From assembly GCF_037040815.1 (NCBI RefSeq), contig NZ_CP146232.1, forward strand, positions 2,970,501 to 3,034,500: 64,000 bases of DNA, in the 5' to 3' direction. The translations under genes and the position numbers were made by a program. This DNA comes from Pararoseomonas sp. SCSIO 73927 (GTDB taxonomy: Bacteria; Pseudomonadota; Alphaproteobacteria; Acetobacterales; Acetobacteraceae). Numbering within the stretch: the first letter of the stretch is position 1; each line of letters opens with the position of its first letter. Below are positions 12,025 to 21,919 of this stretch, one piece after another. The notes below the pieces were generated by a model, which was not told the origin of the DNA, searched no databases, and saw nothing but the letters and a program-made list of their open reading frames with translations.

Positions 12025-12783
12025 ATGCCCCGTTACGACCTGGCGGGCCGCGCGGCCCTGGTGACAGGCGCCGCCTCCGGCATCGGCCTCGCCACCGCGC
12101 GGGCGCTTGCCGAGAACGGCTGCGCGGTGGCCCTGAATTTCCTGCCCGGTGATCCACGCGGCCCGCAGGTCGCGGACGAGCTGCGTGCCACCGGCGCACG
12201 GATCGTGGAGGCGCCCGGCGCCATCGGCGACGGCACGGAGGGCGCCATGGTGGAGGCGGCGGTTGCCGCGCTCGGCCGGCTGGACCTGCTGGTGAACAAC
12301 GCCGGCACCCCCGGCGTCACCCGCACCATCCCCGGCCGGGAGCTGGACGCGATCACCGACGATCTCTGGGACTCGGTGCTGGACACCAACCTCAAGGGCC
12401 TGTTCCGCACCACCCGCGCCGCCGTGCCGGCCCTGCGCGAAGCGCGCGGCGCGGTGGTGAACATCGCCTCGGTCGCGGGGATGACGGGGCGCGGCTCCTC
12501 CATGGCCTATGCGGCGAGCAAGGCGGGCGTCATCGCGCTCACCCGCCACCTCGCGCGCGGGTTGGGGCCGGAGATCCGGGTGAACGCCGTGGCGCCCGGT
12601 GCCGTGGACAGCACCTGGCAGATCGAGTGGACGGATGCTCAGCGGCAGCAATCCATCGACAACTGCCCGCTCGGCCGCCGTTGCGTGCCGGAGGACATCG
12701 CGGAGGTGGTGCTCTTCCTCGGCCTCGCCGGCGCCATGGTGAACGGCCAGACCCTGCTGGTGGATGGGGGCCTGACCCTCTAG
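12025..12783 (+). CDS. Short-chain dehydrogenase/reductase
   Basis: NAD(P)-dependent oxidoreductase of the classical SDR family, 252 residues. The cofactor motif TGAASGIG is near the N-terminus, then LVNNAGTPG, and the catalytic set S149, Y162 and K166 (YAASK) with the usual spacing. The C-terminus [14 protein letters not shown] is typical of FabG-like SDRs. An FLPGDPRG sequence where NADPH/NAD discrimination occurs does not settle the cofactor. It is followed ten bases later by rnhB; its substrate is unknown. Confidence 0.9.
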   Translation: MPRYDLAGRAALVTGAASGIGLATARALAENGCAVALNFLPGDPRGPQVADELRATGARIVEAPGAIGDGTEGAMVEAAVAALGRLDLLVNNAGTPGVTRTIPGRELDAITDDLWDSVLDTNLKGLFRTTRAAVPALREARGAVVNIASVAGMTGRGSSMAYAASKAGVIALTRHLARGLGPEIRVNAVAPGAVDSTWQIEWTDAQRQQSIDNCPLGRRCVPEDIAEVVLFLGLAGAMVNGQTLLVDGGLTL

Positions 12784-12793
12784 AACCGGGGAG

Positions 12794-14667
<1,874 letters not shown>

Positions 14668-14713
14668 TCCTCATGTACGGACCGGACACAACCCCAGGCG
14701 GCGGGCGGACCTG

Positions 14714-15358
14714 ATGCGCTTCCTTCCAGTCTCTCTCACGCTGTTGCTGCTGGCGGGCTGCGCCGGGGCGGGTGGGCCGGGCGGCGTACCCGCCCCGGCC
14801 TCCCGGCCGACGCCGCTCGAGGAAGCCCGGGCGTTGCCGGCCGAGTTCGACACCTTTCGCCGCACCGGCGACGTCCTCGACTTCGAGGCGCAGCCCGGGG
14901 GCGCGGGCCTCGGCGCCGGCGTCCGCTACGCTGCCTCGAACGGCGAGCGCACGGTGGCGACCGTCTACATCTACGATCGTGGCCGACCCCGTGCGCCGGA
15001 AGGCGCCGCAAGCCCGGACGTGCCGGAGGAGCTGCGGGCGACAACCGCGGAGCTGAACGCGGCCATCAGGACCGGCCTCTACCGTTCGGTGAAGTTCAGC
15101 ACCGCGATCGAGCTGGGCCAGCGGGGAGCACCGGCCGATCTGCGCTGCCTGAACTACTCCATCATCCAGCGCGACGGCACGCCCACGGGCGACAGCGTCT
15201 GCGTCACCGTCCTGAGGGGGCGGTTCATGAAGGTGAGGGTGTCCCTCTTCAACCCGGCGGAGCCGGTTGCGGCCGGCGTGCTCGCGGCCGCCATCCTCCA
15301 GGCGTTCCGCGGCCTCGGGATGCAGGATGGCACCCCGGCATCGGGTCTGCGCACCTGA
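14714..15358 (+). CDS. Hypothetical lipoprotein (214 aa)
   Basis: The ATG at 14714 opens a lipoprotein signal with lipobox LAGC (Cys16). The mature protein begins with a Pro/Gly-rich linker, then a beta-rich domain containing two cysteines (CLNY and DSVCVT) that could pair in the periplasm, and a final amphipathic region. No enzyme motif is visible. It ends just before a long palindrome that separates it from the convergent sorbosone-dehydrogenase-like gene. Confidence 0.72.
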   Translation: MRFLPVSLTLLLLAGCAGAGGPGGVPAPASRPTPLEEARALPAEFDTFRRTGDVLDFEAQPGGAGLGAGVRYAASNGERTVATVYIYDRGRPRAPEGAASPDVPEELRATTAELNAAIRTGLYRSVKFSTAIELGQRGAPADLRCLNYSIIQRDGTPTGDSVCVTVLRGRFMKVRVSLFNPAEPVAAGVLAAAILQAFRGLGMQDGTPASGLRT

Positions 15359-15382
15359 AGCAGCCCGCGGAGCTGACCTGCA

Positions 15383-15408
15383 GCCGCGGCCCTTCGAAGG
15401 GCCGCGGC
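15383..15408. terminator. 26-bp palindromic hairpin, probable bidirectional terminator
   Basis: A perfect 26-base palindrome (arms GCCGCGGCCCTTC) lies between the ends of the convergent genes at 15358 and 15410. It lacks a T-run, as is common in very GC-rich genomes; position and perfection support termination in both directions. Confidence 0.65.
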
Positions 15409-15409
15409 G

Positions 15410-16699
15410 TCACCGGGCCGCCGTGATCCTCCAGACCGTATTCGACAGGTCGTCCGCCACGATCAGTGCGCCGCGCGGGTCCACCGACACCCCGACCGGA
15501 CGGCCGCGCGCGTTCCCCTCCGCGTTCAGGAAGCCGGACACGAAGTCGATCGGATCACCGGCCGGCCGGCCCTCGCGGAACGGCACGAAGACGACCTTGT
15601 AGCCGACCGGCACGTTGCGGTTCCAACTCCCGTGCTGGCCGACGAACACGCCCTCCGTGAAGTTCGTGCCCATCGAAGGGTTGGAGAAGGCCACGCCGAG
15701 CGCCGCCACATGCGCGCCGAGCGCGTAGTCCGGGCGGATCGCCGCGGCGACGCGCTCCGGGTTCTGGGGCTGCGCCCGCGTGTCCACGTTCTGGCCCCAG
15801 TAGCTGTAGGGCCAGCCGTAGAAGCCGCCTTCCCGCACCGAGGTCAGGTAGTCCGGCACGAGGTCGGGGCCGATCTCGTCGCGCTCATTCACCACGGCGT
15901 AGAGCTGGCCCGTGCCCGGCTGGACGGCCAGCGCCGTGGGATTGCGAAGGCCGGTCGCGTAGGGCCTGTGCGCGCCGGTCTGCGGATCGATCTGCCACAC
16001 CATGGCCCGATCGACCTCGGCCTCCATCCCGCGCTCGGTGATGTTGCTGTTGGAGCCAATGCCGACATAGAGGAACCGGCCATCGGCGCTGGCGGCCATC
16101 GCCTTCGTCCAGTGGTGGTTGATCGCCGAGGGCAGGTTCGTCACCAGCGTCGGCGGCCCGCTCGCCACGGTCTGCCCCTCCCGGTAGTCGAAGCGCACCA
16201 GCGCGTCCTGGTTGGCGACGTAGAGGGCGTTGCCGATCAGGGCGAGGCCGTAGGGGCCGTTCAGGTTCTCCGCGAAGACGCTCCGGGTCTCGTAGGTGCC
16301 GTCGCCGTCGGCGTCGCGCAGCAGCGTCAGGCGGTTGCCGCCCGCCACGGAGGTCCGGCCCCAGCTCTTGATGATGCCCGCGATGAAGGCCTTGGGGTTC
16401 AGGCGGGGCGCGGCCTGGCCGCCCGTCCCCTCGGTGACGAGGATGTCGCCGTTGGGAAGCACGTAGGGCTGGCGGGGGATGCGGAGATCCGTGGCGATGG
16501 GCTGGATCGTGTAGCCCTGCGGCACGGTCGGGCGGTCGTTCCCCCAGGCCGCCGGCCGGGGGATCGTCATGTCCGGCAGCAGGCCGCGATGCGGTGCGGG
16601 GAGGTTCGGGCTGGCGCCGTGCTGCTGCGGGGCGGGGTCGCCGTCGCAGGCGGTGAGGGCAAGGGCCGCGACGCCGGCCAGAAGAGCTGCGCGCATCAT
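15410..16699 (-). CDS. L-sorbosone-dehydrogenase-like PQQ beta-propeller lipoprotein
   Basis: Predicted periplasmic soluble-type sugar/sorbosone dehydrogenase, which oxidises aldoses or sorbosone with PQQ. The 429-residue product begins with a lipoprotein signal and lipobox LTAC. The propeller has the family sequence points GYTIQPIATDLRIPRQPYVLPNGD, shown here in part: LNGPYGLALIGNALYVAN, INHHWTKAMAAS, RNPTALAVQPGTGQLYAVVN, GWPYSYWGQNVD, GQHGSWNR, and GVSVDPRGALIVADDLSN. The first of two adjacent ATGs overlaps the stop of the DUF2231 gene. Whether it still binds PQQ is not visible. Confidence 0.85.
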   Translation of the reverse strand: MMRAALLAGVAALALTACDGDPAPQQHGASPNLPAPHRGLLPDMTIPRPAAWGNDRPTVPQGYTIQPIATDLRIPRQPYVLPNGDILVTEGTGGQAAPRLNPKAFIAGIIKSWGRTSVAGGNRLTLLRDADGDGTYETRSVFAENLNGPYGLALIGNALYVANQDALVRFDYREGQTVASGPPTLVTNLPSAINHHWTKAMAASADGRFLYVGIGSNSNITERGMEAEVDRAMVWQIDPQTGAHRPYATGLRNPTALAVQPGTGQLYAVVNERDEIGPDLVPDYLTSVREGGFYGWPYSYWGQNVDTRAQPQNPERVAAAIRPDYALGAHVAALGVAFSNPSMGTNFTEGVFVGQHGSWNRNVPVGYKVVFVPFREGRPAGDPIDFVSGFLNAEGNARGRPVGVSVDPRGALIVADDLSNTVWRITAAR

Positions 16700-17127
16700 G
16701 CCGCCTCCCTCGATTGATAGCCCGAGTAGCCGATCCAGGCCGCGACGAGCGCGAGAGCCGTCGTGACGGAGGACAGGTAGAGCGCCTCCGGCATGATGGC
16801 GAAGGCGTCCTTCGCGTGGACGAGCGCGTTGACGAGGCCGAGCACCCACATGACGAGAAGAACGACGAAGTAGATCGCCGCGCGCTTCCTCCGTGCCGCT
16901 CCGCTCCGGATCAGCTTCACCAGGGCCCAGAGCATGGCGAAGCCGCCGCCGACCAGGCCGCCGGCGATGAGCCAGGATGAGAAGTTGAACCACTGCACCT
17001 GGAAGCTCGACCGGTAGGCGAAATCGCTGAGCAGTGCCCCGAGGAAGAGCGGGAAGGGGAAGGCGAGCAGGATCGCGTGCAAGGGATGCAGCGGCCTTGC
17101 TGGCCCTGGCGCGGAGATGACAGCCAC
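16696..17127 (-). CDS. DUF2231-type integral membrane protein
   Basis: A 143-residue membrane protein with about four hydrophobic segments: near 15-40 (HPLHAILLAFPFPLFLGALL), 48-72, 83-104 and 117-135. The N-terminal PLHPLHAIL motif with its histidines is characteristic of DUF2231 proteins, which are often found with haem or quinoprotein redox genes. I use the GTG at 17127 (GAGGGA seven bases upstream). Its stop overlaps the start of the sorbosone-dehydrogenase-like gene, so they likely form a redox pair, with this protein perhaps anchoring or accepting electrons; that role is inference. Confidence 0.8.
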   Translation of the reverse strand: MAVISAPGPARPLHPLHAILLAFPFPLFLGALLSDFAYRSSFQVQWFNFSSWLIAGGLVGGGFAMLWALVKLIRSGAARRKRAAIYFVVLLVMWVLGLVNALVHAKDAFAIMPEALYLSSVTTALALVAAWIGYSGYQSREAA

Positions 17128-17145
17128 GGTGGATTCCCTCGTGTC

Positions 17146-17160
17146 CCGATCCGATCCGAT
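17146..17160. repeat. Three direct CCGAT repeats upstream of the DUF2231 gene
   Basis: CCGAT is repeated three times in tandem, 19 bases upstream of the DUF2231 start, in the 162-base gap between this gene and lysR. It may be part of a promoter or a binding site; nothing else recognisable is in the gap. Confidence 0.35.
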
Positions 17161-17289
17161 CCGGCGGGGCGCGGCACCTGCCCTGTGTCCGTCGGAGACG
17201 CCGTTGGTGAACGGGACGGGGCTGGCCGGGTTGCGGCGACCCGAACCGTCTTCCGACGGTCCGCTTCTCCCCGCCTCCGCGCATCCTGG

Positions 17290-18195
17290 TCAGGTCCGTG
17301 GCGTGCCCCGGGCTGGCTCGGCCCATTCCCGCCGCAGCACCGCCAGCACGGCCTCCAGCACGGGGTTCCCCGCCTCCGGCCAGGTCAGGATCAGCTCCGC
17401 CAGGAGCGGCGGCGTGCCGCGCAGCGGGCGCAGCACCACGTCCACGGGCCGGAACCGCTCCGCCGCCTGCGGCACCAGCGCGAGGCCGATCCCAGCGCCC
17501 ACCAGGGCGAGGATGGAGTGGGTCTGGCTGACGTGCTGCACCCGCCCCGGCGCCACGCCGGAGAGCCGGAGCACGGAGAGGACGAGATCGTGCAGGTATC
17601 GCCCATCCAGGGGCGGGTAGGTGATGAGCGGCTGGCCCTCCAGCACCGCCGGGTCCACCGCCTCCTCTCCTGCCAACGGGTGCGCGCGGGGCAGGGCCAG
17701 CAGCAGCGCCTCACGCTCCAGCCGCAGGAAGGGGAGGCCGTGGGCGGGCGGGCGCAGCAGGCCCAGGTCGATCGCGCCCGCGCGCAGCGCCGTCCACTGC
17801 TCGCCCGTCACCATCTCCCGGAGGTTCAGCTCGATCCCCGGCGCGCCCGCGCGGACCAGCGCCACCAGCCGGGGCAGCGCGGCGTAGCTAGAGGCGGCGG
17901 TGAAGCCGATCGTCAGGCTGCCGGTCTCGCCCCGCGCCACCCGAAGCGCCTCCTGCGCCGCGCCCTCCGCCATCCGCAGCAGGTTGCGCGCCTGGTCTAG
18001 GAACACCGCCCCCGCCGGCGTCAGCCGGACCGCCCGGCTGCTGCGCAGGAACAGGGGAAAGCCCAGCTCCTGCTCCAGCATCTGGATCTGCCGGGAGAGG
18101 GGGGGCTGGGTCATGTTCAGCCGGGCGGCGGCGCGGCGGAAATGCAGCTCCTCCGCGACGGCGACGAAGCAGCGGAGCTGGCCGAGTTCGAACAT
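17290..18195 (-). CDS. LysR-family transcriptional regulator
   Basis: A 301-residue LTTR. Residues 4-63 form the winged helix-turn-helix (LHFRRAAARLNMTQPPLSRQI, here quoted only as the family hallmark ARLNMTQPPLSRQ), followed by the linker helix and a two-part effector-binding domain from about 90. The ATG at 18195 is the natural start for the family; the longer open frame is not used. It faces the TctC receptor gene across 120 bases containing a dyad that fits an LTTR box, so it probably controls that two-gene operon and itself. Confidence 0.92.
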   Translation of the reverse strand: MFELGQLRCFVAVAEELHFRRAAARLNMTQPPLSRQIQMLEQELGFPLFLRSSRAVRLTPAGAVFLDQARNLLRMAEGAAQEALRVARGETGSLTIGFTAASSYAALPRLVALVRAGAPGIELNLREMVTGEQWTALRAGAIDLGLLRPPAHGLPFLRLEREALLLALPRAHPLAGEEAVDPAVLEGQPLITYPPLDGRYLHDLVLSVLRLSGVAPGRVQHVSQTHSILALVGAGIGLALVPQAAERFRPVDVVLRPLRGTPPLLAELILTWPEAGNPVLEAVLAVLRREWAEPARGTPRT

Positions 18196-18196
18196 T

Positions 18197-18213
18197 GATC
18201 CAGTTTGTGGATC
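18197..18213. promoter_or_regulatory. Putative LysR operator between lysR and tctC-like genes
   Basis: GATCCA and TGGATC form a perfect 6-5-6 inverted repeat immediately upstream of the lysR ATG. It contains T-N11-A (T199-A211 of the 18 kb coordinate block, i.e. 18199 and 18211), the generic LTTR box. Its position in the divergent gap supports autoregulation and control of the facing operon. Confidence 0.6.
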
Positions 18214-18315
18214 GAACGATCTGCATTCAAGCTTGGACAAGCATTGGTCGCCCCCGCCAGTCTGCGGCCGCAACGGGTCCATAGGGGCCCGGACAACCGA
18301 GTGGGAACGAACGAG

Positions 18316-19326
18316 ATGAACCGCCGCGACCTCATGCGCGCCGTCCTGGCCGGCACGGCGCTTCCGGCCCTCGCCTCCCCGGCCGTGCGGGCCCAAGGAA
18401 CTGCCCCTGGAACTGCCCCGGGGACGACGGCGGGCTTCGAGCGCACCATCCGCATCATCGTGCCGAACGCGCCGGGCGGCACCAGCGACATCCTGGCCCG
18501 GCTGATCGCGCCGGAGATGACGCGCATCCTCGGCCAGACCGTCGTGATCGAGAACCGCGCGGGCGCCGCCGGCAACATCGGCGCGGACGCCGTGGCGAAG
18601 AGCGCGCCGGACGGCCACACGCTGCTGCTGATGGATGTCTCCACCCTCGCCATCAACCCCTCGCTCTTCCCGCGCATGCCCTTCGACGTGCAGAAAGACC
18701 TCGCGCCCGTCTCCATGCTGATCTACGCGCCCTACCTGCTGGCGACGAAGACGGCGCTGCCGGTGCGCGATGCCGCCACCTTCGCGGCCTATGCCAAGGC
18801 CAACCCGGGGCTGAACGTCGCGAATGCCGGCGTGGGCAGCCTGACGCACCTCACCTCCGCGGAGCTCGGCACCTTCCTCGGCGGGAACTTCACCCAGGTT
18901 CCCTACCGCGGCGGCGCGCCGGCGCTGCTGGCGGTGACGACCGGTGAGGCGGACCTGATCGTCAACGGCGCCACGGCCACCATCCCCTTCGTGAAGAACA
19001 ACCAGATGCGCGGCATCGCCGTCTCCGGCGAGCACCGGCTGGAGGGGCTGCCGGACGTGCCGACCTTCAAGGAGCTGGGCTGGCCCATGCAGGATTCCGG
19101 CACCTGGCAGGGCATCATGGTCCAGGGCAACACGCCCCGGCCCCTGGTGGAGAAGCTGCACGCCGCGCTGCGCCAAGTGGTGGCCGTCCCCGCCATCGCC
19201 ACCCGCTTCAAGGAGCTGGGCGCCGAGGCCCGCACGGACGGGCCGGAGGCCTTCCGCGAGTGGCTGACCCGCAGCACCCCCGCCTTCGGGCGCATCGTGC
19301 AGGCCAACAACATCCGGGCCGAGTAA
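18316..19326 (+). CDS. Bug/TctC-family periplasmic solute-binding protein
   Basis: Tripartite-tricarboxylate-type extracytoplasmic receptor, 336 residues. A Tat-like signal (MNRRDLMRA...) ends near A26, followed by three four-residue Gly-Thr/Pro repeats. The mature protein has the Bug landmarks RIIVPNAPGGTSDILAR, VIENRAGAAGNIGAD, FTQVPYRGGAPALLA and GLPDVPTFKELG. These proteins bind carboxylates or amides. No TctA/TctB membrane genes are nearby, as is usual for Bug orphans. Its neighbour is an Ldh_2 oxidoreductase four bases downstream, suggesting uptake and oxidation of a 2-hydroxyacid. Confidence 0.92.
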   Translation: MNRRDLMRAVLAGTALPALASPAVRAQGTAPGTAPGTTAGFERTIRIIVPNAPGGTSDILARLIAPEMTRILGQTVVIENRAGAAGNIGADAVAKSAPDGHTLLLMDVSTLAINPSLFPRMPFDVQKDLAPVSMLIYAPYLLATKTALPVRDAATFAAYAKANPGLNVANAGVGSLTHLTSAELGTFLGGNFTQVPYRGGAPALLAVTTGEADLIVNGATATIPFVKNNQMRGIAVSGEHRLEGLPDVPTFKELGWPMQDSGTWQGIMVQGNTPRPLVEKLHAALRQVVAVPAIATRFKELGAEARTDGPEAFREWLTRSTPAFGRIVQANNIRAE

Positions 19327-19329
19327 GGG

Positions 19330-20391
19330 GTGCCGCAGGAGCTTCTCCGCCCACCGGCGGAGCTGACGCGCCTCGCCGCCGCACTGTTCGCGGCGGCGGG
19401 GCTGGACCCGGAGAAGGCGGAGGGCACCGCCCGCCTCCTCGTGCTGACGGACATGATGGGCCGCCGCACCCACGGCCTCGCCCAGGTGCCCGCCTACCTG
19501 GACCAGGTGGAGCGCGGGCTGATGGAGGGGCGCGGCGAACCGGAGGTGCTGCGCGACACCGGCGGCACGGTGGTCTGGGACGGCGGCTACCGGCCCGGCC
19601 TCTGGCTGATGGACCGCGCGATGCGCCTCGGCTTTGAGCGGGTGGCGCAGCACGGCACCTTCACGCTCGCGATGCGCAAGAGCCACCACATCGGCTGCCT
19701 CGCCGCCCTGGCGAAGGGGGCGACGGATCGCGGCCTCATGGCGATCATCGCTTCCTCCGGGCCGCACACGAAGATCGTCGCGCCCTTCGGCGGGAAGGAG
19801 GGGCTGTTCAGCCCCAACCCCTTCGCCATCGGCTTCCCCGCCACGGAATTCCCGGTGCTGGTGGACATTTCCTCCTCCATCACCTCCCTCTCCATGACGC
19901 GGGAGAAGGCGGCGGCCGGGCAGCACTTCGACAACCCCTGGGTGCTGGACCACGAGGGGCGGCCGAGCCGCGACCCCTCCGTGGTGGAAGGCGGGGAAGC
20001 GCGCGGCAGCCTCATGCTGCTGGGCGGGACCGATGCCGGGCACAAGGGCTTCGGCCTGGCGCTGATGGTAGAGGCGCTGACGGGCGGCCTGGCCGGCCAC
20101 GGCCGGAAGGAGGCGCCGACGCGCTGGGGGGCCAACGTCTTCCTCCAGCTCCTCGATCCCGAGGCCTTCGCCGGCCGGGACGCCTTCGTCGCCCAGATGG
20201 ATTTCCTGGCGGACCGCATCCACGCCAACCCGGCGATCGACCCGGAGGCCCCCGTGCGCCTGCCCGGCGAGAAGGCCGCCCGCCTCATCGCGCGGGCGGA
20301 GAGGGAAGGGGTTCCGGTGCCCCCGGCGCTGGCGGAGGCCCTGCGCGGCCACGCGGCGCGGCTGGGCGTGGAGGCGTCGGCCCTGGGCTGA
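19330..20391 (+). CDS. Malate/L-lactate dehydrogenase family (Ldh_2) oxidoreductase
   Basis: NAD(P)-dependent 2-hydroxyacid or sulfolactate-type dehydrogenase of the fold unlike classical MDH/LDH, 353 residues from GTG at 19330. The family catalytic region KSHHIGCLAALAKGA, the DMMGRRTHG motif near the N-terminus, FSPNPFAIGFPA, and GHKGFGLALMVEAL are present. Its substrate is unknown; co-transcription with a Bug receptor and control by LysR suggest a catabolic role on an imported acid. Its 3' end overlaps the convergent regulator gene by 107 bases. Confidence 0.9.
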   Translation: MPQELLRPPAELTRLAAALFAAAGLDPEKAEGTARLLVLTDMMGRRTHGLAQVPAYLDQVERGLMEGRGEPEVLRDTGGTVVWDGGYRPGLWLMDRAMRLGFERVAQHGTFTLAMRKSHHIGCLAALAKGATDRGLMAIIASSGPHTKIVAPFGGKEGLFSPNPFAIGFPATEFPVLVDISSSITSLSMTREKAAAGQHFDNPWVLDHEGRPSRDPSVVEGGEARGSLMLLGGTDAGHKGFGLALMVEALTGGLAGHGRKEAPTRWGANVFLQLLDPEAFAGRDAFVAQMDFLADRIHANPAIDPEAPVRLPGEKAARLIARAEREGVPVPPALAEALRGHAARLGVEASALG

Positions 20392-21373
20392 CCTCGCCCC
20401 GGAAGCGCGCCCGCCAGGCGGAGGGCGCGAGGCCGAACCGGGCGCGGAACCCCGCCCGCAGCGCGGCGGCGGAGCCGAGCCCGCACCCTTCCGCCACCGC
20501 TTCGATCCCGAGGCCGGTCGTCTCCAGCAGGTCCCGCGCCCGGGCCAGCCGCGCGGCGGCCAGCCAGGCGGCCGGCGTCTCGCCCGTCGCGGCCCGGAAG
20601 CGGCGGATGAGGCTGCGCCGGCTCATCCCCGCTTCCGCCGCCATGCGATCCACCGGCCAGGATTCCCCGGCCTGGGTCCGCATCCGGTCCAGAAGCGGGG
20701 ACAGCCGCGATCCCTCCCGCGCCGAGGGCACGGGCCGTTCGATGAACTGGGCCTGCCCGCCCTCCCGGTGCGGCGGCACGACCAGCCGGCGTGCCACCTT
20801 GTTCGCCGCCTCCGCCCCGTGGTCGCGGCGGATGAGGTGGAGGCAGAGATCGATCCCCGCCGCCGTGCCCGCCGCCGTCAGCACCCGGCCGGAATCGACG
20901 TAGAGCACGTCCGGCGCCACCGTCACCGCCGGGTAGCGCACGGCCAGGGTTTCGGCGTAGCGCCAGTGCGTCGTCGCCCGCCCGCCATCCAGCAGCCCCG
21001 CGGCCGCCAGCACGAAGGCGCCGGAGCAGAGGGAGAGGATCCGCGCGCCCCGCCCATGGGCCGCGTGCAGCGCCTCCAGCAGCGCGGGCGGCACCGGGGC
21101 ATCGGCGCCGCGCCAGCCCGGCACGATCACCGTGCCCGCCTGTGCCAGCAGCTCCATCCCGCCATCGGCGGTGACGAGCAGCCCGCCCATCGCGCGCAGC
21201 GGGCCCGGCTCAACCGCGGCGGTGGCGAAGCGGTACCAGCCCGGCCCCATCTCCGGCCGCGGCAGGGCGAAAACCTCCACCGCCACGCCGTACTCGAAGG
21301 TGCAGAGCCCGTCATAGGCCAGGGCGACGACAAGGGGGTTCTCGGGCGGGGAGGGGCGCGGCGTCTTTGGCAC
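20285..21373 (-). CDS. GlxA-type AraC-family regulator with amidase-like (DJ-1/PfpI) domain
   Basis: Predicted transcriptional regulator, 362 residues from the GTG at 21373. The N-terminal DJ-1/PfpI-like domain (about 10-185) has LSLCSGAFVLAAAGLLDGG around the nucleophile-elbow Cys, and the C-terminal AraC domain (about 215-325) has two HTHs ([32 protein letters not shown]). A start at 21403 is possible but would bury a palindrome upstream. The last ~35 residues are a Pro/Gly/Ala-rich tail read antisense to the Ldh_2 gene. It is divergent from a rhodanese gene. Confidence 0.87.
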   Translation of the reverse strand: MPKTPRPSPPENPLVVALAYDGLCTFEYGVAVEVFALPRPEMGPGWYRFATAAVEPGPLRAMGGLLVTADGGMELLAQAGTVIVPGWRGADAPVPPALLEALHAAHGRGARILSLCSGAFVLAAAGLLDGGRATTHWRYAETLAVRYPAVTVAPDVLYVDSGRVLTAAGTAAGIDLCLHLIRRDHGAEAANKVARRLVVPPHREGGQAQFIERPVPSAREGSRLSPLLDRMRTQAGESWPVDRMAAEAGMSRRSLIRRFRAATGETPAAWLAAARLARARDLLETTGLGIEAVAEGCGLGSAAALRAGFRARFGLAPSAWRARFRGEVSPGPTPPRPAAPRGRAGPPPAPGAPEPLPSPPAR

Positions 21374-21379
21374 GATCCC

Positions 21380-21392
21380 GACGATAATCGTC
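21380..21392. promoter_or_regulatory. 13-bp palindrome in the GlxA/rhodanese divergent gap
   Basis: GACGATAATCGTC, a perfect odd-length palindrome, sits 7 bases before the regulator start and 64 before the rhodanese ATG. It is a plausible operator for the GlxA-type regulator; it also favours the 21373 start over 21403. Confidence 0.45.
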
Positions 21393-21455
21393 CTTCGTGC
21401 CACTCTCCAGCGCAACGCGCCTCCGGGCAGTCTGCGTGCGGAAGGAGCCACAACC

Positions 21456-21854
21456 ATGACCAATGCCGTCACCGCCATCCCCGCCGCCGCCAGCACCGAG
21501 GCGGAGGCCCACTTCGCCCGCCGCCTCTCCATGGAGACCGATTGCGCCGACGTGCAGGCCGCCATTGCGGAAGGCGATCCGGGATTCGTGCTGCTGGACG
21601 TGCGCGGCCCCAACGCCTTCGCCCGCGGCCATGTCCCCGGCGCGCTGAACCTGCCGCACCGGGAGATGGAGGCGGCGCGCATGGCGGAGTGGCCGGAGGG
21701 GACGCTCTTCGTCGTCTACTGCGCCGGGCCGCACTGCAACGGGGCGGACCGGGCGGCACTGCGGCTGGCCCGTCTGGGGCGCCCGGTAAAGATCATGATC
21801 GGCGGCGTGACGGGCTGGCTGGACGAGGGCTTCACGCTGGAACCCGGCCGCTGA
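21456..21854 (+). CDS. Single-domain rhodanese-like protein
   Basis: A 132-residue cytoplasmic rhodanese domain with LLDVRGPNAFARGHVPGALNLPH and the active-site loop YCAGPHCNGADRAA. Two cysteines are in the loop; by position C of YCAG is the usual sulfur-carrying residue. The GTLFVVY strand precedes it as usual. A GGAAGGAG stretch precedes the ATG. It is transcribed away from the GlxA regulator, which may control it. The sulfur donor and acceptor are unknown. Confidence 0.9.
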   Translation: MTNAVTAIPAAASTEAEAHFARRLSMETDCADVQAAIAEGDPGFVLLDVRGPNAFARGHVPGALNLPHREMEAARMAEWPEGTLFVVYCAGPHCNGADRAALRLARLGRPVKIMIGGVTGWLDEGFTLEPGR

Positions 21855-21862
21855 AACAGAGA

Positions 21863-21892
21863 CCGCCCGCCCCGGGATCCCGGGGCGGGCGG
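21863..21892. terminator. 30-bp palindromic hairpin, probable bidirectional terminator
   Basis: A perfect 30-base palindrome (arms CCGCCCGCCCCGGGA) lies between the convergent ends of the rhodanese gene (21854) and bioY (21920). No T-run follows on either side. Confidence 0.7.
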
Positions 21893-21919
21893 CTCTGAAC
21901 CACTCGATGGCGTGGGGTA

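Noticed and set aside
18397..18432. Short repeats considered as a CRISPR array
   Set aside because: Units are 12 bases, in frame, without spacers of regular length.
17290..20352. A 1020-codon version of the LysR gene reaching to 20352
   Set aside because: Only the last 301 codons are LysR; the upstream part lies antisense to the TctC-like and Ldh_2 genes.
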